In this document: positions 20,013-28,434 of the stretch, piece after piece
Numbering within the stretch: the stretch's first letter is position 1
Layout: the number at the start of each line of letters is the position of its first letter
Assembly: GCF_016919165.1 (NCBI RefSeq)
Contig: NZ_JAFFPS010000070.1
Coordinates: forward strand, 1 to 64,000
Direction of reading: 5' to 3'
From: Leptospira chreensis
Lineage (GTDB): Bacteria; Spirochaetota; Leptospiria; Leptospirales; Leptospiraceae
DNA length: 64,000 nt
Notes under the pieces: generated by a model
The model's database searches: none
Told to the model about the DNA's origin: nothing
Seen by the model: the letters and a program-made list of their open reading frames with translations, nothing else
Made by a program: the position numbers and the translations under genes

Positions 20013-20417
20013 TTATAAATCACCAATCGCTAACGAAAATCATAATATCAAAATCTATCACATCATCCCAATATCAAACATGAATACTAGGGAATTCGCC
20101 AAATGTAGCCACCAAACTAAAACTTGTAAAGCAAATTGCCACCAAACAGACAGTTATCTAAAGAAAATTCAATTTTCCTAAAAAATGGCCGATTTTATTA
20201 CATTTTTTCCAATTGGGAAATTTAAATTATTCACTCCTTATTCTCAATCTACTATAGAACATGAATTCATTCGGAATAACTTTTTCCGAATGAATCTCGA
20301 AAGTTAATTAAACTGCTTAGTGTTTGTATATTTCGGAACCACCCGAATGCGAAACGACTAAAATGAATGGAGTTTTTTCTTTACCACTTACGCTACTTAG
20401 TTTAACTACTTTCAAAC
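20013..20417. promoter_or_regulatory. Divergent intergenic region upstream of the defence operon
   Basis: About 400 AT-rich bases lie between the leftward defence operon and a rightward gene, so promoters for both should be here. No gene is seen. GCCACCAAAC occurs twice in direct orientation exactly 30 bp apart (20108-20117 and 20138-20147). A strong hairpin lies at 20265-20295 and is listed separately. No regulator gene is adjacent. Confidence 0.5.
20265..20295. repeat. 12-bp perfect inverted repeat
   Basis: ATTCATTCGGAA (20265-20276) and its exact reverse complement (20284-20295) are separated by 7 bases. It lies about 120 bp upstream of the rightward gene and 250 bp upstream of the defence operon. 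It could be an operator for divergent control or a factor-independent terminator-like hairpin. There is no T-run directly after either arm, which favours a protein-binding site. Confidence 0.6.
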
Positions 20418-21254
20418 ATGACAAATACTCCAACCTCTCAATATGAAAAATTCCTTCCCGAAAGCCCTACTAAAAATTTTTTTAAAACATTAGCAGGTTG
20501 CGATGGTGGCAATATCGATGCAAAAATTTGGGTAATTGGCTTAGAATGGTATGGCAATATAGAATTATTTCAAAAATGGAAGTATAAGTATGAAAGTATA
20601 AAATTAAATGATGAAGAAATCTTGATTCCATACAGAGATCAAGATTGTTTTTCGATAGAATATTCGAAGGAAGACCATATACTATTAAAAAATCCATTCG
20701 ATAATTTATTAGCAAATTTTGCGATTGGGCTTACTCAGCAAAAGGATGAGGTTGTTGACGTAAATTTTATAAAGAATACACTTTATGGCAAAAATTCACC
20801 AATTTTTAAACTGAATCTTTTCCCACTCCCACGCAAAAGATTTAATACTTCGATTGATGAATTTGGTGAAGTATTTTCGTTCAAATTGACCAAAGAAGTC
20901 TATAAAAATAAGTGTATAAATTTTCGATTTCGTTTATTTCAGGATCTAATAAAAAAATACAATCCAGATGTGATCATTTGTCTTGGCTTAGGAAAGGAAT
21001 CTAGAAAATATTATAGCACCGCAATAGGAATCGAATCTCCCTTTGGTGAAACTAGCGATCCTCATATATTTAAAAAAAATGAGTATGCCGCAAAACTAAA
21101 AGGTTATTTTTCTTCTGAACTCTCTTGCGGAGATAAAAAAACTTCAGTTTATAATTTACCATTTTTAACAAGCAGGTTTGGAATGGGCTGGAATAATGAA
21201 GTTGCAAGAAATTTTGCTATCTGGGGAAATGAAATGAGGTGGGCACTTAAGTGA
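20418..21254 (+). CDS. Uncharacterised protein, possible uracil-DNA-glycosylase-like fold
   Basis: This 278-residue soluble protein has no signal peptide. The segments AKIWVIGLEWYGN (near 36-48), FKLNLFPLPRKR and DVIICLGLGKESRKYY are arranged as in the uracil-DNA-glycosylase-like alpha/beta fold: an early glycine-rich strand, then a 'nucleoside-binding' strand with GLG. The catalytic UDG motifs are not preserved, so function is unknown. It is divergent from the defence operon and its stop overlaps the stop of the ardC pseudogene by 8 bases, tail to tail. Low G+C and the position beside a defence operon suggest accessory DNA. The gene call is good; the fold is only a weak impression. Confidence 0.7.
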   Translation: MTNTPTSQYEKFLPESPTKNFFKTLAGCDGGNIDAKIWVIGLEWYGNIELFQKWKYKYESIKLNDEEILIPYRDQDCFSIEYSKEDHILLKNPFDNLLANFAIGLTQQKDEVVDVNFIKNTLYGKNSPIFKLNLFPLPRKRFNTSIDEFGEVFSFKLTKEVYKNKCINFRFRLFQDLIKKYNPDVIICLGLGKESRKYYSTAIGIESPFGETSDPHIFKKNEYAAKLKGYFSSELSCGDKKTSVYNLPFLTSRFGMGWNNEVARNFAIWGNEMRWALK

Positions 21255-22133
21255 CCCCCACCCCCTTCTTCGCTTCTTTCTTCAAATAATCCACTGCTTC
21301 CATTGCAAGATATCCCGCTTTGAGAATCGCTCGTGGATTGTTTTCCAAGATACTCAACCAAGACCCAATATATTCTCGATGTTGCAATTCTCCACTAAAT
21401 CCAAATTCACCTGCAAAGATGGCTGAGCATAATTGCGACTACCACTAGAGAAACCTCGGTTCAATCTGTGATAAGCACCAGTCCAATGGCCTAACTCATG
21501 TAAGTAAGTGGCCCAGTATTCGGTTTCACTTCGAAAATACGTTTTCTTGGGCATACGAATCGTATCTAAAGGGATCAAGTAAGACGCTTGCTCCACACCG
21601 GATTCTTCCATATTGTGATCGATCGATTGCACAAACTGATTGATTCCCTCGGATCCATTTTGGATCGTCTTTGTTACAAACAAATCATATTCATTTTCGG
21701 GAATATTGATTTGTGCAATGTTTAAGACTGAAAACGTCTTGTGAACCAAATACGATTTGTAGTAGAGTGGTGCCTCCTCTTGTTCTTCCTCGATTCCCTC
21801 CACTACATGTTTCTTCTGGGCATAAACGGGAAACTTTACATGACAAGGATACAAAACCTCTGTCTTTGCAAATTCCCCTTCTCTCAAGGAATAACCAAGG
21901 CTATTCCATTGTTTTTCCGTTGCCCAAGCAGGATAGGTAAACCCAAACCGCAACAAACTGTCTGTTAACCAAAAGGTATTCAGTAAACCATATTGTTGTT
22001 TCGTTTTAACGTTCTTCGGAAATCCAAAACTCTGCCAAGGTTTGACCCACTGCCCAAGACTACCCGACTCAATGGCCGCCATCACATCGTTTGTAATCTT
22101 CCTAATAATAGTTTTTGCATCCTTCTCTTTCAT
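21247..22133 (-). pseudogene. ardC: ArdC-type antirestriction protein, frameshifted
   Basis: The N-terminal part carries the ArdC single-strand-DNA-binding domain (DUF1738: ITNDVMAAIESG, WVKPW, NTFWL). A zincin-like region follows with HELGHWTG. After NYA the reading frame breaks: the original frame stops within 25 codons at 21354. The typical ArdC continuation (SAIFAGEFGFSG, HREYIGSWLSILENN, ending EAKKGVGVT) is present in another frame down to TAA at 21247-21249. The usual (R)EELVAEL segment with the third metal-ligand glutamate is missing at the junction, so a small out-of-frame deletion is the simplest explanation. ArdC proteins travel on plasmids and protect incoming DNA from restriction. 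The start is taken at MKEKDAKTI (22133); an upstream extension to 22253 has no family similarity. Confidence 0.8.
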
Positions 22134-22288
22134 AACAATAGGTGTAACCAAGTCCCCAAGAGTGTCACAATCCTCGAAAAAAATTTTCGAAGTAACGGTG
22201 GGCCGAGTCCCGATATGATACTTAGAACTAGAATTTGTTGGAAAAACTAGCACCTATATTGAACCAGAAAGAGATCAAAATTTAATAG

Positions 22289-22843
22289 CTAACTCCCAAA
22301 CATAGGCGGTAGTCGCACCGTAAAGTTTTCCCAAAAGACCCGGTCCTGTTTGGCCAAGCTCTCAGGTCCACCGGCCGACTGGATCCGAATGCGAGTGGAA
22401 GGTGCCAATTGGTTTGTCCAATGCAAAAACTCTCTCCATACTTCCAAAGGATTCTTTGTACTTATGTTATGTACCTTTGTTGTACTAAGTACAAAAGGAA
22501 CTGCTGAAACTTCCGAATCTGCCTTGGATTTTTGTAAGGGAGCACTTGGTTTTGTTTCCACTACTGGTTCGGATCCAATTCCTAGGCAGTAGGACATTTC
22601 GCGTCTCCTTCCATCGAAAGAAAGTTGTGAGATATAGTTTCGTTTTTTCAATTTGGAAATCATCCGGGAGATGGTATCTGGTTTTTTCCCAAGCAGTTTC
22701 GCAAAATATGTGTTCGATGCAAAACACCCTTTTGCCAATGTTAAAGATCGAATTTCCGAAAGTAGATACTTTTCAGAAACACTCAAATCCACAAGGCATT
22801 CAATCTCCCTGGGTATCCAAATTCCTGTTCGGTTGGTTTTCAT
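22289..22843 (-). CDS. Winged-helix DNA-binding protein (plasmid replication/partition type), copy 1
   Basis: The product has 184 residues. The first ~95 form a winged-helix module: GIWIPREIE, then SEKYLLSEIRSL, CFASNTYFAKLLGKKPDTISRMISKLKK as helix-turn-helix, and an FDGRRREMSY wing. This resembles helix-turn-helix modules of replication initiators and phage or plasmid regulators. The start at 22843 is favoured because AAGGA lies 7-8 bases upstream; a longer frame from 22870 lacks a ribosome site. A closely related paralogue lies at 61872-62402, differing mainly in the C-terminal half. Its location near parAB suggests a role in copy control or replication of the element, which is inference. 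Confidence 0.8.
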   Translation of the reverse strand: MKTNRTGIWIPREIECLVDLSVSEKYLLSEIRSLTLAKGCFASNTYFAKLLGKKPDTISRMISKLKKRNYISQLSFDGRRREMSYCLGIGSEPVVETKPSAPLQKSKADSEVSAVPFVLSTTKVHNISTKNPLEVWREFLHWTNQLAPSTRIRIQSAGGPESLAKQDRVFWENFTVRLPPMFGS

Positions 22844-23593
22844 TTTAGGTTCCTTCTTCCAAATGAACACTGACTCCGGCTACGAGCATCTGGTCGTTTT
22901 TATGCCTATGCATTCATCGAACGCATTACTCCCCTACTCTACTGGACTTCGGTTTTTAAAATGAGACAAACCTTCGGTCAAAGTAAAATTTAGAAAGTTT
23001 GGAAGTTCTTTCGAACGTCCTTTCGGAACTTTTTTAAGGAATTCCGAGTTAAGTCATAACGGCTTTGTGGTAGAGCCGTGTCCGGCAGTGTTAACCGAAC
23101 GATCCCTAAATGTACCGATGTCGATAAACTGTCAATAAGTAAAAGAGACATAAATCTGGAATTTTCACCCTGACCCAAACGAAGGTTCGGAGGTGGTTTA
23201 AATTGAAACTGGTCTTGGAGGAGAAATTTGCCCTGGTTGGCTACCACACCTTCCAGGGCGTTTGACTTAACCCGATTAAGGATTACTTACGAACTATCTT
23301 AACCGAAGTACCAAAACAGTACAAGCATTTTTTTTACTAGATACGTCGTTAAGCCTAGTTCGTTAGGTGAGAGGATATTTCCTTACAAATATGGGCGCCT
23401 CACATGGGTTAGTGTGATTGAAGTGGATTTTGGGCGTGACCGCGCTTTCCGCTTCAATCTTTCCAAATCATTATTAAAACTATAATTGTATTTTTAAAAG
23501 GAAAGGATTTCCGCTGCAATCGCTGGCGCATCACCTTGGCTTGAGTATCTAAAATGTAGGGTTTCTAAATCAATTCCCAAATTTCGAAGTCTG
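22844..23593. other. Noncoding stretch of ~750 bp, candidate origin/regulatory region
   Basis: Short open frames here are weak and overlap one another. The stretch contains repeated CCGAA/TTCGG pentamers in both orientations (around 22950, 22973, 23025, 23090, 23177 and 23302), and related CCGAA motifs recur just upstream of the second HTH paralogue (61830-61862). It also contains a hairpin at 23416-23459. Lying between an HTH gene and an accessory block, it is a reasonable place for an origin or a binding region for the HTH protein. No canonical iteron array or DnaA box cluster was recognised. Confidence 0.35.
23416..23459. repeat. Near-perfect inverted repeat (hairpin)
   Basis: GATTGAAGTGGA and TCCGCTTCAATC flank a GC-rich loop (GGGCGTGACCGCGC). 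The 12-bp stem has a single G-T wobble and the loop can pair further. The surroundings have a GGGCGCCTCAC block just before it. It may be a folded intergenic element, or the 3' end of the leftward gene block that ends at 23594. There is no T-run. Confidence 0.5.
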
Positions 23594-23890
23594 TTACTTT
23601 TTATTTTCTGGCAAACAAACAATTCGATTGCAATCAGCAATACAACCTTGCCGTGCTGAATCCAAAGATTTCCCTCGATTTGTATAGACATAAGCCGAAC
23701 TCGTACAATTCGACATACACTGTTGTTTCTCTTTGCAGTTTAAATTTATGTTCCCACCGAAAGTTTCGTAATAAGGATGGACCGGTTGTTCCTTAGAAAA
23801 ATCAATTGGCCCGTTTCCTTTTCGTTTGTCTGAAAACGCTGTAAGTGGAAATAGAAAAATGAATATTATAAGAAAAGACAAGTGTTTCAT
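23594..23890 (-). CDS. Small exported cysteine-rich protein
   Basis: The product has 98 residues with a clear signal peptide (MKHLSFLIIFIFLFPLTAFS, then DKRKGNG). The mature part has six cysteines (NCKEKQQC, NCTSS, GCIADC, VCLP), suggesting a disulfide-stabilised periplasmic or surface protein. The start at 23890 is chosen because it begins the signal peptide; the frame extends to 24013 without support. It follows the lipoprotein gene at 23901 by 10 bases and is probably the last gene of the leftward block. No family recognised. Confidence 0.65.
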   Translation of the reverse strand: MKHLSFLIIFIFLFPLTAFSDKRKGNGPIDFSKEQPVHPYYETFGGNINLNCKEKQQCMSNCTSSAYVYTNRGKSLDSARQGCIADCNRIVCLPENKK

Positions 23891-23900
23891 TGGTAAACTA

Positions 23901-24557
23901 TCATTCCGATAGAATAAATGAGATTTTGTGCCAAGGTTCAGGATTTGGAAGTGGTTTTGTGGTTTCTGCCAAAACAAACGATTTTGAGTCCCCATACACA
24001 GGTGAGTCGTCAAGTGCTGAGTGGCGTAAAACTTTCATTTCATTATTTGTGAATGTAAAATGAATAAAGCTACCTTTGCTATCGAAATTCGAATCGTTGA
24101 TTTCGCAGTCAATTCGTTTGATAACGAATTGTTCTGTTTTGGTTCCTGATTTATCAATAGGGTCCTCAAATAAATAAATACCATCTTTACGATAAATTTT
24201 AGCTTTTTGTTTCCAAATATTAATCGTTCCATCAGGACCATGCTCTACAATTTTGATTTCTCCCTTTCGATTTAAATGAAACTTCATTCCATAATCTCCA
24301 ATATCCCAAGTCTTTCCGAAAAAATAGGATTCAATCCCCTTTTCTTTGATTTCTTGGATAGCTTTTATACAAGAAAAATCTTCCTTTTTCTCCAAACATT
24401 TTTTCCCATAATAAAAATTTTCACTACCGTATTCGTTGAGCCCGATAGGTTTGCATTTTGTTTCAAGTTTTTCCAAAGGGAAACTTGGATTAATCGGTAT
24501 TTGTTTACACAATATCAAGAATAGGTTAGTTGCTAACAAAAATTTTATTACATGCAT
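23901..24557 (-). CDS. Putative lipoprotein
   Basis: This 218-residue protein begins with a spirochaetal lipoprotein signal (MHVIKFLLATNLFLILCKQ, lipobox L-I-L-C). The mature part is beta-rich with no recognised domain; several cysteines are present. It is part of a leftward block of four genes encoding exported proteins (23594-26433). Role unknown. Confidence 0.7.
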   Translation of the reverse strand: MHVIKFLLATNLFLILCKQIPINPSFPLEKLETKCKPIGLNEYGSENFYYGKKCLEKKEDFSCIKAIQEIKEKGIESYFFGKTWDIGDYGMKFHLNRKGEIKIVEHGPDGTINIWKQKAKIYRKDGIYLFEDPIDKSGTKTEQFVIKRIDCEINDSNFDSKGSFIHFTFTNNEMKVLRHSALDDSPVYGDSKSFVLAETTKPLPNPEPWHKISFILSE

Positions 24558-24604
24558 TCGTTTTTCCCTGTCATTAGTGATAATTTCATTATATCAAATT
24601 GCAC

Positions 24605-25186
24605 TCAATAGAAAGTAAAAGTATACATATAACATTTTCTTAGAAATCCATCTGGGCACCGAAATTTGAAATCTACTTTTCGTGAATGTGTTTCGGGTCG
24701 TTGTATTAGTCCTCCTATTAATGCCAGATCGACTTCACTTTCCTTGTTTTCACCCTCAGTGGCTAAGAATCTGATTTCGAGGGACTTTTCTAGCATGTCT
24801 AACGGAGAAGAAAAATGAAGATTTGATAAACTATTTCCGCCCAAAAATGATAACCTTCTTCGCATTTCAGTAGAATCAAAAAACAAATCGCAAGCTGAGA
24901 ACAAGTATTTTACTTCTAAGAATGAAGTGCTACGTTGAAATGTTCCATTCTGCCTTTCCCCAAAACTAAAGTTGACAGTATCATCAAAATAGTTAAGTAG
25001 AGTGATACAGTCTTTGTTTTTGATTGTAGATAGAAATTCTTTAAAATACGTCGCTTCTCCAAGCTTTTTATCGATGACGATTCGTTGTTTTTTTTCTTCT
25101 TCTGGATTGATCTCCAGAGAGATTTCTTTTTCAGAGCAAGAATTTAAAAAGATTCCTAATAGAACGAGTAAATAGATTAGTTTCAT
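24605..25186 (-). CDS. Putative lipoprotein
   Basis: This 193-residue protein has a lipoprotein signal MKLIYLLVLLGIFLNSCSE (lipobox L-N-S-C). The mature part is a charged alpha/beta domain without recognised motifs (KNKDCITLLNYFDDTVNFSFG resembles an NTF2-like helix start, weakly). Its start overlaps the stop of the upstream gene by 4 bases, indicating co-translation. Confidence 0.7.
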   Translation of the reverse strand: MKLIYLLVLLGIFLNSCSEKEISLEINPEEEKKQRIVIDKKLGEATYFKEFLSTIKNKDCITLLNYFDDTVNFSFGERQNGTFQRSTSFLEVKYLFSACDLFFDSTEMRRRLSFLGGNSLSNLHFSSPLDMLEKSLEIRFLATEGENKESEVDLALIGGLIQRPETHSRKVDFKFRCPDGFLRKCYMYTFTFY

Positions 25187-26433
25187 TGGACCACTGTGCT
25201 CCTAAGACAATCGGAGGATAAAATATCTTCTATTGAATAGGATGACAATCGATTTTCTGTAATGCCGTAATGGATTCGAAAGGGAAACGACTTTTGGCCC
25301 TTTCCTTCTTTGCTTTCGAGGATAAATGTAACTAGATAATCAAAGTCAAATCTATCAATTTCCTCTCTTGGGTTTTGTTCCCGTAGTTTCACATTGTCGG
25401 GCTGGATTTTAATTTGAATTATCTTGTGTTTATAAAGATCCTTAAATCCACAAAAGGAGTCATTTAAGATTCTATTATGAATATTTTCATACAATTGTTT
25501 GTGATCTCTAACATCTTCCCAGTCATTGTATTCTTCATTCATTTGATTTGCAGAGAATTTTAAAAATTTATAACCCAATCGTCTCACAAATACAAACAAA
25601 TCCTCCCGTTCGAAAGAATTTTTTAATTCCTTTGCATGATTTGTAACATATGTTTCTGCTATTTTACGAGGATTGATTCGATTGATTAAAAACTTATATC
25701 TAATAAATGGGTTTGGGTTCTCATAATGAATACCTGGCTCAATTTCATAAATATTTGTAAGTATCTCGGAATACCAACTTTCCTCCCCCGATTTTAAATT
25801 ATGAGCAGGGCAATGATCGATATAACGAGTTAAGTAGTAAAGTGGCCGCATTGGCCTATTGAAAAATTTAACGTTTAATAAGAAAGAATGAGGAGTTTTT
25901 GATTTTGGATTTATGCGGATCAAATATGTGACATCAATGGGAGTAAAGTTATCGTTATCATCAATGCGTATGGAAGTAGGTTTCTCGGATTCGTATGGCA
26001 GTATATCCATACCATCAAAATGTATGTTTAAAAACTTATCATATGAGCAATAGGGATCCGCTCCGTTCTTTTTGTAAAAGGTTTCCCATTTTTCTAATAA
26101 AAATTCAAAATCTGGATCAGAATCTTCTAAGTTAAGTTTAGTTTTTAGTTCCGTTTTAACAATATTAGTCTTTCTTGCAATTGATTTGAAATCTTTGTTT
26201 TTTAGAATTTCTATAATGGTATCTTTGAATGGAAGCACATGTTCTTTTGCAATTCTGAGTGGATCCAGATTGTGTTTTGTGAATCCCCTTTCAGCATCCA
26301 GGTCGGAAGTATATACAATTCCCAGAGCTAACATTTCTTCCTTTTTGACATTTAGTTTGAAAAAATCTGTTTCTTGGGACATGATTTCCATGGCAAAAAA
26401 GAGGAGAATAAGGATAAGTGAAATATTTTTCAT
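25183..26433 (-). CDS. Exported protein of unknown function
   Basis: The product has 416 residues with a signal peptide (MKNISLILILLFFAMEIMSQ, probable cleavage after MSQ). Two paralogous-looking segments recur, each with an 'I-A-(K/E)-x-(H/Y)-V' helix start (DPLRIAKEHVLPF and NPRKIAETYVTNH), suggesting an internal duplication of a domain of ~180 residues. The open frame continues 117 codons further upstream and overlaps parA on the other strand, but the signal peptide marks 26433 as the start. First gene of the exported-protein block, divergent from parA. Confidence 0.7.
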   Translation of the reverse strand: MKNISLILILLFFAMEIMSQETDFFKLNVKKEEMLALGIVYTSDLDAERGFTKHNLDPLRIAKEHVLPFKDTIIEILKNKDFKSIARKTNIVKTELKTKLNLEDSDPDFEFLLEKWETFYKKNGADPYCSYDKFLNIHFDGMDILPYESEKPTSIRIDDNDNFTPIDVTYLIRINPKSKTPHSFLLNVKFFNRPMRPLYYLTRYIDHCPAHNLKSGEESWYSEILTNIYEIEPGIHYENPNPFIRYKFLINRINPRKIAETYVTNHAKELKNSFEREDLFVFVRRLGYKFLKFSANQMNEEYNDWEDVRDHKQLYENIHNRILNDSFCGFKDLYKHKIIQIKIQPDNVKLREQNPREEIDRFDFDYLVTFILESKEGKGQKSFPFRIHYGITENRLSSYSIEDILSSDCLRSTVVQ

Positions 26434-26617
26434 CTGAATTTGTTTAATACTCCTGATTGCCAAGATAGACAGATTTATGAATAAGAAATTAAGCTTCAAA
26501 AACCGTTCGCTTTTTGGTATTTTCTTAGTAGATGCTTCCTTCGGTCGATTCATTTTCTTGGAAATATTTATAATAGGAAAGGTGAAATGTTGTTTCTTGG
26601 GCCGAGTGTTGTATTGC

Positions 26618-26640
26618 CAAAGTATCACCGTGATCCCTTG
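26618..26640. promoter_or_regulatory. 23-bp palindrome upstream of parA (candidate parS/operator, site 1)
   Basis: The arms are CAAAGTATCAC (26618-26628) and GTGATCCCTTG (26630-26640) around a single base. The right arm and 9 of 11 left-arm bases match the perfect palindrome inside parA (26948-26970). The site ends 67 bp before the parA ATG, an ideal position for autoregulation or ParB binding. Confidence 0.6.
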
Positions 26641-26707
26641 GTCTTTTTTGATCCCAAAAAGAATTAAAATTTGAATTAATTCTGAATTGGTTCTAGGTTG
26701 GTATTTG

Positions 26708-27442
26708 ATGAAAATTATAACTTCGGCAAGTTTAAAAGGTGGCGTCTCAAAAAGCACGATTTCTATTTTTTTGGCATTAGCCATCAGCCAGTTAAAGAAA
26801 AAAGTATTAGTGATCGATTTGGATCCTCAATCTTATTCACTTACCGATTATTTTCTGCGAGATCTTTCTGTCGAAGAAATTGATAAAAAAAATGCCTACC
26901 AAGCATTTTCCGATCGCAAACAATTAAAGGAATGTATGTTCCAATCCCAAGGGATCACGGTGATCCCTTGTTCCCCTGATTTACAAGACTTAGGTTCCGA
27001 AACACAACACGACCCGGGTCTACTGCTTCGTTCCAAAAAGGAAATTTCAGCATTATCATTTGACTATGTCATCATCGACACTCCACCGTCTCCGGTGTAT
27101 GAATTCAAAATAGGTCTTTATGCTGCCGATATTGTTTTGTCTCCACTTACTTATGATCGTTGGAGTTTGTCCGGACTTTTGAAAGCAAAGAAACAGGTGG
27201 AACTAGTTGGTCGTTCTGGACTTAAACCTCCAAAACACATAGCGGTTCCATCTATGGTTTCCGATAAAACCAAGGATGATGTTGTCGATATTTTAAAAGA
27301 AGGGAAATTTAAATTCACTAAAGCAAACATCACTAGGTCTGCGGCTGTTCAATCCGCAATTATGAAAGGGATTGCCTTAAAAAGTGGATCGAAATCAGAA
27401 CTAGAATTTGCTGCTCTTGCTTTCGAGGTAATTTCATTATGA
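26708..27442 (+). CDS. parA: ParA partition ATPase
   Basis: This 244-residue ParA/Soj-type ATPase has the deviant Walker A KGGVSKST at residues 9-16, Walker A' VLVIDLDPQ near 35-43 and Walker B YVIIDTPP near 118-125. It lacks the long N-terminal HTH of type Ia plasmid ParA proteins, so it is of the short Soj type. It would form ATP-dependent patterns on the nucleoid and segregate ParB-bound replicons. ATG at 26708 starts the conserved MKIITSASLKGG; an upstream frame from 26687 is less likely. It overlaps parB by 4 bases (ATGA). Two copies of a 23-bp palindrome lie upstream of and within the gene. Confidence 0.93.
   Translation: MKIITSASLKGGVSKSTISIFLALAISQLKKKVLVIDLDPQSYSLTDYFLRDLSVEEIDKKNAYQAFSDRKQLKECMFQSQGITVIPCSPDLQDLGSETQHDPGLLLRSKKEISALSFDYVIIDTPPSPVYEFKIGLYAADIVLSPLTYDRWSLSGLLKAKKQVELVGRSGLKPPKHIAVPSMVSDKTKDDVVDILKEGKFKFTKANITRSAAVQSAIMKGIALKSGSKSELEFAALAFEVISL
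26948..26970. promoter_or_regulatory. Perfect 23-bp palindrome inside parA (candidate parS, site 2)
   Basis: Two perfect 11-base arms, CAAGGGATCAC and its reverse complement, flank a central G at 26959. It encodes the peptide SQGITVIPC of ParA. A second site centred 330 bp upstream matches all but two arm bases. It is unrelated to the chromosomal parS consensus built on GTTTCACGTGAAAC. Confidence 0.6.
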
Positions 27443-28296
27443 GTGCTAAAACAAAAAAGTCAGCTATGTTCGAGTCCCTAGGACAAAACATTTTAGTTTC
27501 CAACAAGGAAACCTTTTCACTCCAAAACCAAGCAAACAAAAACTGGGAACTAAGCCCAGTTCGGAATGCCAATGTATCGGATCTTCTTGATCATCCCGAC
27601 AACATCAAGTTCTTTGACTATTGGGATAAATCCAAAAAGGAAGATGAATTGGCTTGGTCACGATTTGTGGATCGAATCAAAAAAGGTGGAATCCACGATC
27701 CTCTCATCGTATTTGGACCAAGAGCAAATGCCGTTGGATTTTCCCTCAAGCCAAACACTCTTATCACTGGCCACCGAAGAAAAAAAGCTCTCAAAGAACT
27801 TGGTATCTTGGAAGCACCTGTCCGTTACATCGAAGGAAAAATCACACTTCGCGAACTAGAAGTATTGATGTTGTCCGACAACTTTGACAGAAGGCAAATC
27901 AAAGACCCGGCACAAGTCATCTACATCCTAGTGAATCTTTTTCCTGACACCTTTCAAAAAGACAATCGTGGTGGAGATGTATTATCAAAAGACAACAAAA
28001 CACTTGCCGAGATTTCCAAAACACATGGAATCTCTGTCCCTCAACTCAAACGTTACAAGGCCGTTTACAGAGAAGCCTTACGATTGGTACAAAGTTCGAA
28101 ACAAAATAGCCCAGGTCCATCGGAGTTCAAACAGGCTTTAAAAAACTTGGCAAATAAAAGGAAAGTTTCTATAAATTCAAAGCAAAAGATGGATATCAAG
28201 ACTCGATTTCTGGCTCGTCTGCCTTTTTTGGATTCAAAGTTAACTAAATCCGAGCAAGCGAAATTATTCCATGCGATTCAAACGCTTTTTGGGTGA
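27439..28296 (+). CDS. parB: ParB-family centromere-binding protein
   Basis: The product has 285 residues. The ParB/Spo0J N-terminal domain shows ITGHRRKKALKELG (the GxRR-like box near residues 109-122) and ITLRELEVLMLSDNFDRRQ. The central HTH is LAEISKTHGISVPQLKRYKAV. The C-terminal part is basic. It would load on the centromere site and stimulate ParA. It is translationally coupled to parA. No parS of the chromosomal type was found nearby, so the palindromes at 26618 and 26948 are the best candidate sites. Confidence 0.9.
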   Translation: MSAKTKKSAMFESLGQNILVSNKETFSLQNQANKNWELSPVRNANVSDLLDHPDNIKFFDYWDKSKKEDELAWSRFVDRIKKGGIHDPLIVFGPRANAVGFSLKPNTLITGHRRKKALKELGILEAPVRYIEGKITLRELEVLMLSDNFDRRQIKDPAQVIYILVNLFPDTFQKDNRGGDVLSKDNKTLAEISKTHGISVPQLKRYKAVYREALRLVQSSKQNSPGPSEFKQALKNLANKRKVSINSKQKMDIKTRFLARLPFLDSKLTKSEQAKLFHAIQTLFG

Positions 28297-28434
28297 ATGT
28301 TTATTTAGAATTATGTCACATTGATTTATTATAAAATTCATCCCTTGTAATATATTTATTAGCTATCTGATCATTTTATCATGTGAAAGATTTTTGGCTT
28401 TCCAAATAAATATGGATTTTATATTGAATTTAAA

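Noticed and set aside
20108..20147. Two GCCACCAAAC words 30 bp apart as iterons
   Set aside because: Only two copies; too few to call an iteron array.
22134..22253. 40-codon N-terminal extension of the ardC frame
   Set aside because: No ArdC similarity before MKEKDAKTI and no ribosome site; treated as upstream DNA.
22990..23247. 85-codon open frame on the minus strand
   Set aside because: No ribosome site, low-complexity composition and no recognisable features; probably chance in noncoding DNA.
26434..26784. Upstream extension of the exported protein's frame, overlapping parA
   Set aside because: The signal peptide starts at 26433 and the extra part runs antisense across the parA palindrome and start; no support for coding.
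28297..28434. Chromosomal-type parS near parB
   Set aside because: No GTTTCACGTGAAAC-like sequence was found around parAB.
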